Assembly (NCBI GenBank): GCA_947650365.1 | Contig: OX393554.1 | Coordinates: 40,659,471 to 40,723,470 of the forward strand | Direction: 5' to 3' | DNA length: 64,000 nucleotides | DNA from: Chamaelirium japonicum | Lineage: Eukaryota; Streptophyta; Magnoliopsida; Liliales; Melanthiaceae | In this document: positions 35,501 through 48,700 of the stretch, piece by piece | How positions within the stretch are numbered: position 1 is the stretch's first letter | Layout of the letters: the number at the start of each line of letters is the position of its first letter | The notes under the pieces: generated by a model | The model's database searches: none | The model's input: only the letters and a program-made list of their open reading frames with translations | What the model was told of the DNA's origin: nothing | Position numbers and translations under genes: made by a program

Positions 35501-38500
35501 TACTTATGGTTGTCAGTCTGGGGTCTTGAGAAAATAGAGAGTAATTTTGGCTCCCTAAATATAGGGAGTCTGGTACTATTCCTAAAAAATAGGAAAGTAT
35601 ATAATAAGGCTCTTAGAGGTTGTTTTGGAGCGATGTGCTCGGTTTATATATATTTTACTTATGGTTGTCGGGTGATGGTCCTGAGAAAATATGTAGCGAT
35701 TTTGTTTCCCAAAATATAATGAGTCTGGTAGTGATCCTAAAAATAGGAAGGCACATAACAAGGCTTTTGGAGGGCATTTTAGGGAGGGTTCTTGATTTGT
35801 ATATAATTTATGTATGGTTGTCTTGTGGGGGTTCTGAGAACACAAGGATCAATATTGGCTCCCCAAATATAGAAAATCTACTAGCGATCCCAAAAATAGG
35901 GAGCCACAAGATGAGGTTTTTTTAGGGTGTTTAGGGGAATAATGTTTGATTTGTTTATAAATTACTTATGGTTGTCGGATAGAGATTCTAAGAAAATAGT
36001 GAATAATTTTGGTTCCCTAAAAATAGAGAGTCTGGAAGTGATTTTAAAAAATATGGAGGCACATTGCGAGGCTTATGAGGGGTTTTTGGAAGGAGTGCTC
36101 AGAAAATTGGAAGTAATCAGGTTGTAGGGAATCAGGTTATGATTTAAAAATTAGGGAGACATATTTCAAGTCTCTTAGAAGGTGTTTTGTATAGGAATGC
36201 TAGATTTGTATATAATTTACTTAGGGTTGTTGGGTGAAGGTCCATACAAAATATGAGAGATTTTGGCTCCATAAATATAGGGAGTTTGGTAGTGATCCTA
36301 AAAGTAGGGAGGCATATTGTGAATCTTTTAAAGGATATTTTGAGTAAGGTGCTTGATTTGTATATAATTTATTTATGGTTGTCAGGTGGGGGTCTAAAGA
36401 AAATAGAGAGTGAATTTGGCTCCCCAAATATAGGGTGTCTAGTAGAAATCCTAAAAATAGAGTGGTATATGGAAAGACTCTTAGATAGTATTTTGGGGAA
36501 TATATTTTGTATATAATTTACTTATTATTATTGGGTAGGGATCCTGAGATAATAGGGTGCGGTTTTAGCTCTCAAAATATTGGTAGTCTGATAGTGATCC
36601 TAAAAATATGGAGGCATATGGCGAGGCTCTTGGAGAGTGTTAGTGTGAGGCATGCTTGATTTGTAAATAATTTACTTATGGTTGTCGGATGGGGGTCTTA
36701 AGAAAAATGATGGAAGCTATTTTGGCTTTCCAAATATTAGGAATCTGGTTGTGATTCCAAAAATAATAAAGCATATGGCGAGGCACTTGGAGGTTGTTTT
36801 ACGGAGGAGTGCCTGATTTGTATATAATTTAGTTATAATTATTGGGTGGGGGTCCTGAGCAAATAGGGAGTGATTTTGGCTTTCCAATAGTTGGGTGTCT
36901 GGTCGCGATCTAAAAAATATAGAGGCACATGGCGAAAATCTTGGCGGGTGTTTTATTAAGGAGTGCCCAATTTGTATAGAATTTACTTATGGTTGTCAGG
37001 TTATGGTCCTGAGAAAATAGGGAGCAATTTTGACTCTCAAACCTGTAAGGAGTCTGATAGTAGTCCCAAAAATAAGGAGGCACATGGCATTTGGAGGGTA
37101 TATTGGGGAGAAAGATTGATTTGTATAAAGTTTACTTATGGTTGTCGGGTAAAGGACCTGAGAATATAGAGAATGATTTTATCTCCCTAAATATTAAGAC
37201 TTTTTTGAGGCTTATAGATGTTATTTTAGAGAATAGTCCTTCATTTGTATATAATTAATTATGGTTATCGGGTATAGGTCATTAGAAAAGAGGAAGTGAT
37301 TTTGGCTCCCTAAATATAGGGAGTCTATTAGCGATAAGTATGGCTCTTGTAGGGTGTTTTATGGAGGAATACTCGATTTGTATTTAATTTACTTATAGTT
37401 GATAGGTGGGGGTCCGTAGAAAATAGGGCACAATTTTTGCTCACCAAATGTAGGGAGTCTGGTAGTAATTCCAAAAATAGGGAGGCACACTGCGAGGATT
37501 TTTGAAGGTATTTTGGGTAGGAGTCCTTGATTTGTATATAATTTAATTAGGGTTATTGGGTGAGGGTTCAGAGAAAATAGGGAATAATTTTGGCTCCTAA
37601 ATATAGGGAGTTTTATAGGGATCCCAAAAATAGGAAAATAAATATTGAATCTTTTGGAGTATATTTTGATGAGGAGTGCTCGATATGTACATAATTTACT
37701 TATGGTTGTCGACTTGGGGTCCTAAGAAAATGAGGATCACTTTAGGCTCCATAAATATAGAGAGTCTAGTAGCGAACCCTAAATTAGGGAGACACATAGC
37801 GAGGCTATATGAAGGTGTTTTATAGAGGAGTGAATGATTTGTATATAATTTACTTATGATTATTGGGTAGAGCTCTTAAAAAAATAAAAGGGGGTTTTGG
37901 CTTCCCAATTATCGGGAGTCTGGTAGTGATCCCAAAATTAGAGAGGCACATGGTGAAGCTCTTAGAGTGTGTTTTGGCAAGAAATGGTGGATTTTTTTAT
38001 AATTACTTATGGTTGTCAGTCAGGGATCCCTAAAAAATAGAGAGTAATTTTGGGTCCCTAAATATAAAAAGTCTGGTTGTGTTCCTAAAAAATAGGAAAG
38101 TATATAGTAAGGCTCTTAGAGGTTGTTTTGTAGCGGTGTGTTCGGTTTATATATATTTTACATATGGTTGTCTGGGTGATGGTTCTGAGAAAATATAGAG
38201 TGATTTTGGCTCCTAAAATATAGGGTGTCTGGTAGTGATACTAAAAATAGGGAGGCACATGACATGGCTTTTGGAGGGCATTTTAGGAAGGATTATTGAT
38301 TTGTATATTATTTATGTGTGGTTATCGGGTGGAGTCCATAAAACACTAGGAGCAATATTGGCTCCCCAAATATAGAGAGATTGGTAGCGATCCCGAAAAT
38401 AGGGAGCTATAAGACGAGGCTTTTAGAGAGTGTTAATGGGAATAATATTTGATTTGTATATAATTTACTTATGGTTGTCGGGTAGGGGTTCTGAGAAAAT

Positions 38501-39760
38501 AGAGAGTGATTTTGGTTCCCCAAATATAGGGAGTCTAGTAACGATCCCAAAAATAAAAAGTCACATGATGAACCTCTCTGAGAATATTTTAGGGAATAAT
38601 GCTTGATTTATATATAAATACTTATGGTAGTTAGGTAGGAGTCCTAAGAAAATAGAAAAAAAATTTAGTTCCCTAAATATAAGGAGTTTGGAAGCGATCC
38701 TAAAAATAGGGAGGCACATGGAGATTCTCATGTGGGCATTTTTGGGAAGAGTACTAAGAAAATTGGAAATAATTTTAACTCCCCAGATATAGGGAGTCAG
38801 GTTGTGATCCAAAAATTAGGGAGGCACATATCAAGGCTCTTCGAAGGTGTTTTGGATATGAGTGCTAGATATGGATATAATTTACTTTGGGTTGTCGGGT
38901 GAAGGCCCATACAAAATAGGGAGTGATTTTGGCTCCTTAAATGTAGAGAGTTTAGTAGCGATCCTAAAAAATAGGGAGGCATATTGCGAAGCTTTTAGAG
39001 GATATTTTGGGGAAGGTGCTCGATTTATATATAATTTACTTATGGTTGTCGAGTGGGGGTCTAAAGAAAATAAAGAGTGATTTTGGCTTCTCAAATATAG
39101 GGTGTCTAGTAGTAATCCTAAAAATAGAGAGGCGCACGAAAAGGCTCTTAGATAGTATTTTGGGAAATATGTTTTATATATAATTTATTTATTATTATTG
39201 GGTAGGGATCCTGAGAAAATAAAGAGCAATTTTAGTTCTCAAAATATAGGGAGTCTGATAGCGATCTTAAATATAGGGAGGCATCTGGCGTGGCTCTTGG
39301 AGGGTGTTAGGGGGAGGCATGCTCGATTTGTATATAATTTACATATGGTTGTCGGATAGGGGTCCTGAGAAAAACGACAGAAGCTATTTTGGCTTTCCAA
39401 ACATTAGGAATTTGGTTGTGATTCCAAAAATAGTAAAGCATATGATGAGGCACTTGGAGGGTATTTTACGGAGGAGTACCTGATTTGTATATTATTTAGT
39501 TATAGTTGTCGGGTGGCGGGTCCTATAAAAATAGGGAGTGATTTTGGCTTTCCAATAGTAGGGTATCTGGTAGTGATCCCAAAAATAGAAAGGCACATGA
39601 CGAGGATCTTGGCGGGTATTTTAAGGAAGAGTGCCCAATTTGTACATAATTTACTTATGGTTGTCAGATTATGGTCCGGAGAAAATAGGGTGCGATTTTG
39701 ATTTGCCAAAAATATAAGGAGTCTGGTAGAAATCCCAAAAATAAGGAGTCACATGGCGAG
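23521..39760. repeat. Satellite array, left domain (about 154 bp monomer, about 2.6 kb higher-order period)
   Basis: Direct tandem repeats of a unit close to 154 bp. In 25.3-26.1 kb the phrase GATTTGTATATAATTTACTT or its variants recur at 25327, 25481, 25636, 25788, 25940 and 26095. Each unit also carries GGAGGCACATGGCGAGGCT, a CTCCCCAAATATAGGGAGTC block and CCCAAAAATAG. Variant monomers recur at longer intervals: the 'ctttccaaacattag' variant at about 24183, 26874, 28672, 31579, 34204, 36722 and 39390, mostly 2.5-2.7 kb apart, about 17 monomers. Short open frames on both strands arise from the repeat, whose length is not a multiple of three, and are not genes. It could be pericentromeric, but nothing in the window proves position or function. 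Confidence 0.93.
30777..31088. mobile_element. hAT-type MITE (312 bp) inside the satellite
   Basis: Terminal inverted repeats TAGGGATGGCAACGGT and ACCATTGCTATCCCTA, with two mismatches. Flanks GAGACACA and GAGGCATA are an 8 bp target duplication of a satellite phrase, now differing at two sites. The interior repeats GGTGCGGTTTTGGGCAAAA-type phrases twice, partly as inverted copies. No transposase. Confidence 0.82.
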
Positions 39761-42700
39761 AAATGCTCGATTGTATATAATTTACTTAAGGTTGTTGGGT
39801 GGGGGTTCAAAAAAAAATATAGAAGAGGTTTTAGGGAGCGATTTTGGCTCCCCAAATATAGGGAAGCATTTAGTGAGGATCTTGGTGGGTGTTTTGGGAA
39901 GGTGTGTATAATTTGTATATAATTTACTTATGCTTATCGGGTGGGGGTCCTGAGAAATTAGGGAGCGATTTTGGCTCCCCAAATATAAGGAGTTTGGTAA
40001 AAATCCCTAAATAGGGAGGAATATGATGAGGCTTTTGAAAGGTGTTTAAGAGAGGAGTGCTCGATTTATACATAATTTATTTTTGGTTGTTAGGTAGGGG
40101 TCCTAAGAAAATAGGGAGCGGTTTTGGCACCCTAATTGTAGAAAGTTAGGTAGCGATCATAAAATTAGGAAAGCACATTGCAAGTCCCTTGGAGGATGTT
40201 TTGGCAAGGATATTTAATTTGTGTATAATTTACTTATCATTGACGGGTAGGGATCCTCAGAAAATAGGGAACCATTTTGGTACTCTAAATATAGGGAGTT
40301 TGGTAGCTATCTTAAAAATATAGAGACACATTACAAGGCTCTTGGAGGGTATTTAGGGATAACAATTCGATTTGTAAATTATTTTACTTACGGTTGTTGG
40401 GTAGGGGTCCTGAAAAATTATAGATCGATTTTGGTTACCCAAATATAAAGAGTCTGGTAACGATCCCAAAAGTAGGGAGACACATGGTGAGGATCTTGAA
40501 GGTTATTTTAGAAAGGAGTGCTCGATTTGCATATAATTTACTTATGGTTGTTATGTAAGTATCCTAAAAAAATAGGAAGCAATTTTGTTTCCCCAAATAT
40601 AAGGCGTCTGGTAGTGATACAAAAAAAGGTTGGCACATATCGAGCTTCTTTATAGGGTATTTTGAGGAGAAGTTCCCATTTTGTATATAATTTACTTTTG
40701 ATTGTCAGGTGGGTGGTCCTAAGAAAGTAGGGAAGCACATGACTAGACTCTTGGAGGGTGCTTTTGGAAGGAGTGCTCGATTTGTATATAATTTAGTTGT
40801 GATTATCGGTTGGGAGTCTTATGAAATTGTGTGTGATTTTGGCTCCCCAAATATAAGGAGTCTATTAGCGATCCGAAAAATAAGGTGGCAATACTAAGTC
40901 TCTTAGAGGGTGTTTTTGCGATGAATGCTCTATTGTATATAATTTACTTAAGGTTGTGGGGTAGGGGTTCAAAAAAAATATGGAGCGGTTTTGGCTTCCT
41001 AAATATCGGGAGTCTAGTAGTAATCCCAAAAATAGAGAGTATTTTTCGAGGCTCTTATAAGGTATTTTAAAGAGGAGTACTCATTTTTATATAATTTACT
41101 TAAGGTTGTCGGGTGGAGGCACAAAAAAAATATGGAGTGGTTTTGGCTCTCTAAATATAGGGATTCTAGTAGCAATCCCAAAAATAGAAAGGCATATTGC
41201 GAGGCTTTTAGAGGTTGTTTTAGGAAGGAGTGCTTGATTTATATATAATTTACTTATAATTTTAGGGGGTTTTTGGGAGAAAATGATGAGGCACTTAGAG
41301 GGTGTTTTTGAGAGGAATACTTGATTATATATAATTTACTTACAGTTTTCGGGTGGCGGTTCAAAAAAAATATGGAGTAGTTTTGGCTCCCTAAATATAG
41401 GGAGTCTAGTAGCAATCCCAAAAACAAAGAGCATATTGCGAGGCTCTTCGATAGTGTTTTAGGGAGGAATACTCGATTGTATATAATTTACTTAAGGTTA
41501 TCTGGTCGGGGTTCAAAAAAAATATTGAGCGGTTTTGGATCCCTAAATATAGGGAGTCTAGTAGCAATCCCAAGAATAGAAAGGCATATTGCGAGGCTCT
41601 TAGAAGGTGTTTTAGTAAGGAGTGCTTGATTTATATATAATTTATTTATAATTTTAGAGTATTTTTGGGAGGCAATGGCGAGGCTCTTAGAGGGTGTTTT
41701 TGGGAGGAATGCTCAATTGTATATAATTTACTTAAGGCTATCGGGTGGGGGTTGAAAAAAAATATGGAGCGGTTTTAGCTCCCTAAATATAGGGAGTCTA
41801 GTTGCAATCCAAAAAATCAAGAGCATATTACAAGGCTCTTAGAAGGATTTTTAGGGATGAGTGCTTGATTGTATAGAATTTACTTTAGGATATCGGGTCG
41901 GGGTTCAAAAAAAATATGGAATGGTTTAGGCTCTGTAAATATAGGAAGTCTAGTAGCAATCCAAAAAATAGAGAGCCATGTTGCGAGGCTCTTAGAGGGT
42001 GTTTTAGAGAGGAGTGCTTGATTTATATATAATTTATTTATAATTATAGGGTGTTTTTGGGAGGCAATCGCGAGGCTTTTAGAGGTTGTTTTTGGGAGGA
42101 ATGCTCGATTATATATAATTTACAGAGATTTTGGCTCTCCATATATAGGGAAGCACTTAGTGAAAATCCTGGTGGGTGTTTTGGGGAGGAGTGCATAATT
42201 TGTATATAATTTACTTATACTTATCGGGTGGGGGTCGTATGAAATTAGGGAGCAATTTTAGCTCCCCAAATATAAAGAGTTTGGTAGAAATCTCAAAATA
42301 AGGAGACATATAATGAGGCTTTCGAAGGGTATTTAGGACAGGAGTGCTTGTTTTATATATAATTTATTTTATATTGTCAGGTAGGGGTCTTGAGAAAATA
42401 GGGAACGGTTTTGGCGCCCTAATTATTGAAATTCTAGTAGTGATCTTAAAAATAGGAAAGCACATTGCAAGTCTCTTAGAGGATGTTTTGGGGAGGATAT
42501 TTTATTTGTGTATAATTTACTTATGATTAACTGGTAGGGATCCCAAGAAAATAGGAAACCATTTTGGCACTCCAAATGGAGGGAGTTTTTGGAATGGCTG
42601 CACGATTTGTAAATTATTTTACTTACGGTTATTGGGTGGGGGTCCTGAAAAAATAGAGATCGATTTTGGCTACCCAAATATAAAGAGTCTGCTAATGATC

Positions 42701-45700
42701 CCAAAAGTAGGGAGACACGTAGTGAGGAACTTGAAGGTTCTTTTAGGAAGGAGTGCTCGATTTGTATATAATTTATATATGATTGTCGTGTGAGTGTCCT
42801 AAAAAAAAAGAAACGATTTTGGTTCTCCAAATATAAGGAGTCTGGTAGCGATTTTAGAATAGGTTGGCATATATGAACCTCTTTGTTGGGTATTTTGAGG
42901 AGGAGTGCTAGATTTGTATATAATTTACTTTTGATTGTAAGGTAGGGGGTCCTAAGAAAGTAGGGAAGTACATGACTAGACTCTTAGAGGGTATTTTTGG
43001 AAGAAGTACTCGATTTGTATATAATTTAGTTATGATTATCGGGTGGGAGCCTTGAAAAATTGGGAGCGATTTTGGCTCCCCAAATATAGAGAGTCTAGTA
43101 GCGATCCCAAAAATAAGAAGGCAATGGCAAGTCTCTTAAAGGTTTTTTTTAGGAGGAATGCTCGATTGTATATAATTTACTTAAGGCTATTGGGTGGGGG
43201 TTCAAAAAAAATATGGAGCGATTTTGGCTTCCTAAATATAGGGAGTCTGGTAGCAATCCCAAAAATAGAGAGTATATTGCGAGGCTCTTAGAGTGTGTTT
43301 TAGAAAGGAGCGCTCGGTTATATATAATTTACTTATGGTTGTCGTGCAAGTGTTCTAAAAAAATAGGAAGCAATTTTTGTTCGCTAAATATAAGGAGTCT
43401 AGTAGCGATATTAAAATAGGTTGGCATATATCGAACCTTTTTGTAGTGTATTTTGCGGAGGAGTGCTCGATTTGTATATAATTTACTTTTGATTATCGGG
43501 TGGGGGGCCTAAGAAAGTAGGAAAGCATATGGCGAGACTCTTGGAGGGTCTTTGTGAAAGGAGTGCACGATTTTTGCTCCACAAATATAGGGAGTCTAGT
43601 AGTGATCCCTAAAATAAGGAGGTAATGACGAGGCTCTTAAAGGGTGTTTTAGGGAGGAGTGCTTAATTGTATATAATTTACTTAAGGTTGTCGGGTGGGG
43701 ATTCAAAAAAAATATGGAGCAGTTTTGGCTCCCTAAATATAGAGAGTCTTGTAGCAATCCCAAAAATAGAGAGGCATATTGCGAGGCTCTTAGAGGGTGT
43801 TATAGGAAAAAGTGCTTGATTTATATATAATTTACTTATAATTTTAGGGTATTTTTGGGAGGTAATGGCGACGCTCTTAGAGGGTGTTTTTGGAAGAAAT
43901 GCTTAATTGTATATAATTTACTTAAGGTTGTCGGGTGGGGATACAAAAAAAATATTGAGCGGTTTTTGCTCCCTAAATCTAGGGAGTCTAGTTGCAATCC
44001 CAAAAATAGAGTGCATATTGCGAGGCTTTTAAAGGGTGTTTTAGAGAGGAGTGCTCGATTGTATATAATTTACTTAAGTATGTCGGGTGGGGGTTCAAAA
44101 AAAATATGGAGTAGTTTTGGCTCCCTAAATATAGGGAGTCTAGTAGCAATCCCAAAAATAGAGAGACATATTGCGAGTCTCTTAGAGGGCATTTTAGGGA
44201 GGAGTGCTTGATTTATATATAATTTACTTATGAATTTAGGGTGCTTTTGAAAGACAATGGTAAAGCTCATAGAGGGTGTTTTTGGAAGGAATGCTCAATT
44301 ATATATAATTTACTTAAGGTTATCGGGTGGGGGTTCAAAAAAAATATAGAAGTAGTTTTAGGGGATCAATTTTGGCTCCCCAAATATAGGGAAGCACTTA
44401 GTGAGGATCCTGGTGGGTGTTTTGGGGAAGAGTGCATAATTTGTATATAATTTACTTATACTTATCGGGTAGGACTCCTAAGAAATTAGGGAGCGATTTT
44501 GGCTCCCCAAATATAAGGAGTTGTGTAGAAATCCCAAATAGAGAGGCGTATGAGTATGCTTTCGAAGGGTGTTTAGGAGATAAGTTCTCGATTTATATAT
44601 AATTTATTTTAGGTTGTCAAGTAGGGGTCCTGAGAAAATAGAGAGCAGTTTTGGCGCCCCAATTGTAAAAAGTCTGGTAGCGATCTTAAAAATATGAAAG
44701 CACAATGCAAGTCCCTAGGAGAATGTTTTGGGGAAGATGTTTGATTTCTATATAATTTATTTATGATTGATAGAGTAGGGGTCCTTAGAAAATAGGGAAT
44801 CATTTTGGCACTGCAAATATAGGGAGTCTGGTAGCTATCCTAAAAATATGGAGGCACATTATGAGGCTCTTGGAGGGTGTTTTGGGGTTGACTGCTTGAT
44901 TTATGAATTATTTTACTTACGGTTGTTGGGTGGGGGTCCTGAAAAAATAGATATCGATTTTGGCAACCCAAATGTAAAAAGTCTGGTAGTGATCCCAAAA
45001 GTATGGAGACACGTGGTGAGGATCTTGAAAGTTTTTTTAGGAAGGAGTGCTCGATTTGTAGTATATTTTGAGGAGGAATATTTGATTTGTATATAATTTA
45101 CTTTTGATTATCTGGTCGAGGGTCCTAAGAAAGTAGGGAAGCACATAACGAGACTCTTGGAGGGTATTTATGAAAGGATTACTCGATTTGTATAGAATTT
45201 AGTTATGATTATCGGGTGGGAGCCTTGAGAAATTGGGAGCAATTTTGGCTCCCCAAATATAGGGAGACTAGTAACAACCCCAAAAGTAAGGAGGTAATTG
45301 CAAGGCTATTAGAGGACATTTTTGGGGGAAATGCTCGATTGTATATAATTTATTTAAGGTTGTCGGGTGGGGGTTCAAAAAAAATATGGAGCGGTTTTGG
45401 ATCCCTAATATAGCGAGTCTAGTAGCAATCCCAAAAATAGAGAGCATATTGTGAGGATCTTAGAGGGTATTTTCGGAAGCAGTGGTCGATTATATATAAT
45501 TTACTTAAGGTTGTCGGGTGGGGGTTCAAAAAAAATATAAAGCGATTTTGGCTCCATAAATATAGAGAGTCTAGTAGCAATCCAAAAAATAGAGAGGCAT
45601 ATTGCGAGGCTCTTAGACGGTGTTTTAGGGAGGAGTGCTTGATTTATATATAATTACTTAGGATTTTAGGATATTTTTGGAAGGCAATGGTGAGGCTTTT

Positions 45701-48700
45701 AGAGGGTATGTTTAGGAGGAATTCTTGGTTTTATATAATTTACTTAAGATTATCGGGTGAAGGTTCAAAAAAAATATGGGGCGATTTTGACTCCCTAAAT
45801 ATAGTGAGTCTAGTAGAAATCCCAAAAGTAGAGAGCATGTTGCAAGGCTCTTAGAGGGTGTTTTAGGGAGGAATGCTCGATTGTATATAATTCCCTTAAG
45901 GTTGTCGGGTGGGGGTTCAAAAAAAATATGGAGCGGTTTTGGCTCCTTAAATATAGGGAGTCTAGTAGCAATCCTAAATATAGGGGCATATTGCGAGGCT
46001 CTTAGAGGGTGTTTTAGGGATGAGTGCTTGATTTATATATAATTTACTTATGATTTTAGGGTGTTTTTGGGAGGCAATGGCGAGGCTCTTAGAGGGTGTT
46101 TTTGGTAGGAATGCTCAATTATATATAATTTACATAAGGTTGTCGGGTGGAGGTTTAAAAAAAATATGAAATAATTTTTGCTCCTTAAATATAGGGAGTC
46201 TAGTAGCAATCCAAAAAATAGAGAACATATTGCGAGCCTCTTAGAGGGTGTTTTAGGGAGGTGTGCTCGATTATATATAATTTATATAAGGTTGTCGGAT
46301 GGGGGTTCAAAAAAAATATAGAGCAATTTTGGCTCCTTATATATAGAGAATATAGTAGTAATCCTAAAAATAGAGAGGCATGTTGCGAGGCTCTTAGAGG
46401 GTGTTTTAGGAAGAAGTGCTTGATTTTTATATAATTTACTATTGATTTTAGTGTATTTTTGGGAGGCAATGGCGAAGCTCTTAGAGGGTGTTTTAGGGAA
46501 GAGTACTCAATTGTATATAATTTACTTAAGGTTGTCAGGTGGGGGTTCAAAAGAAATATGGAGCGGTTTTGGTTCCCAAAATATAAAGAATCTAGTAGCA
46601 ATCTAAAAAATAGAGAGGTATATTGTAAGGCTTTTTCAGGGTGTTTAAGGGAGGAGTGCTTCATTTATATATAATTTACTTATGATTTTAGGGTATTTTT
46701 GGTAGGCCATGGTGAGGCTCCTAGAGAGTGTTTTTGGGAGGAATGCTCGATTGTATATAATTTACTTAAGATTGTCGGGTGGGGGTTCAAAAAAAATATA
46801 GAGCGGTTTTCGCTCCCTAAATATAGGGAGTCTAGTAGCAATCCCAAAAATAAAGAGCATATTGCGAGACTCTTAGAGGGTGTTTTAAGGAGGAGTGATT
46901 GATTGTATATAATTTACTTAAGGTTATCAGGTGGGGGTTAAAAAAAAATATAGAGCATTTTTGGCTCCTTAAATATAGGGAGTCTAGTAGTAATCCCAAA
47001 AATAGAGAGGGATATTGAGAGGCTCTTAGAGGGTATTTTATGGAAGAGTGCTTAATTTATATACAATTTACTTATGATTTTAGGATGTTTTTGGGAGGCA
47101 ATGGCGATACTTTTAGAGGGTATTTTTGGAAGGAATGCTCGATTGTCTATAATTTACTTAAAGTTGTCGGGTGAGGTTTTAAAAAAAATATAGAAGCGAT
47201 TTTAGGGAGCAATTTTGGCTCCCAAAATATAGAAAAGCACTTAGTAAGGATCGTGGTGGGTGTTTTGAGTAGGAGTGCATATTTTGTATATAATTTATAT
47301 ATACTTATCGGGTATGATTCCGGAGAAATTAGGGAGCGATTTTGGATCCACAAATATATAAAGTTTGGTAGAAATCCCAAAATAGGGAGGCATATGATGA
47401 GGCTTTTGAAGTATGTTTAGGAGAGTAGTGCTCAATTTATATATAATTTATTTTATGTTACCAGATGGGGGTCCTGAAAAAATAGGGAGCAATTTTGGGA
47501 CCCTAATTGTAGAAGGTCTGGTAGCGATTTTAAAAATAGGAAAGCATATTGCAAGTCCCTTGGAGGATATTTTAGGGAGAATGTTTGATTTGTATATAAT
47601 TTACTTATAATTGACGGGTAGGGATCCTAAAAATATAGAGAACCATTATGGCACTCCAAATATAGGTAGTCTGGTAGCTATTCTAAAAATATGGAGGCAC
47701 ATTACAAGGCTCTTGGAGGACGTTTTAGGGATGACTGATCGATTTATAAATTATTTTACTTATGGTTATTGGGTGGGGGTCCTGAAGAAATAAAGATTGA
47801 TTTTGGATACCTAAATATAAGGAGTCTGGTAACGATCCCAAAAGTATTGAGACATATAGTGAGGATCTTGAAGGTTATTTTGGAAAGGAGTGCTTGATTA
47901 GAATATAATTTACTTATAGTTGTTGTGTGAGTGTCCTAAAAAAATAGAAAGCGATTTTGGTTCTCCAAATATAAGGAGTCTGGTAGTGATATTAAAATAG
48001 GTTGGCACATATCGAGTCTCTTTGTAGGGTATTATAAGGAGGAGTACTTGATTTGTGTATAATTTTCTTATGATTATCCGGTGGGGGGTCCTAAGAAAGT
48101 AGGAAAGCATATGACGAGACTCTTGGAGGGTGGTTATAGAAGGAGTGCTCGATTTGTATATAATTTAGTTATGATTATCATGTGGGAACCTTGAGAAATT
48201 AGGAGCAATTTTGGCTCCCCATATATAGGGAGTCTAGTAGCGATCCCAAAAATAAGGAGACAATGACGAGGCTCTTAGAGGGTGTTTTTAGGAGGAATGC
48301 TCGATTGTATATAATTTACTTAAGGTTATCGAGTGGGGGTTCAAAAATAATATAGTGTGGTTTTGGCTTCCTAAATATATGAAGTCTAGTAGCAATCCTA
48401 AAACTAAAGAGGCATATTACGAGGCTCTTAAAAGGTGTTTTAGAAAGGAGTGCATAATTTATACATAATTTACTTATGATTTTAGGGTATTTTTAGGAGG
48501 TAATAGCAAGGCTCTTAGAGGGTGTTTTTGGGAGAAATGCTCGATTGTATATAATTTACTTAAGGTTGTCGGGTGGGGGTTCAAAAAAAATATGGATTGG
48601 CTCCCTAAATATAGGGAGTCTAGTAGCAATCTCTAAAATATAAAGCATATTGCGAGGCTCTTAGAGGTTATTTTAGGGAGGAGTTCTTGATTGTATATAA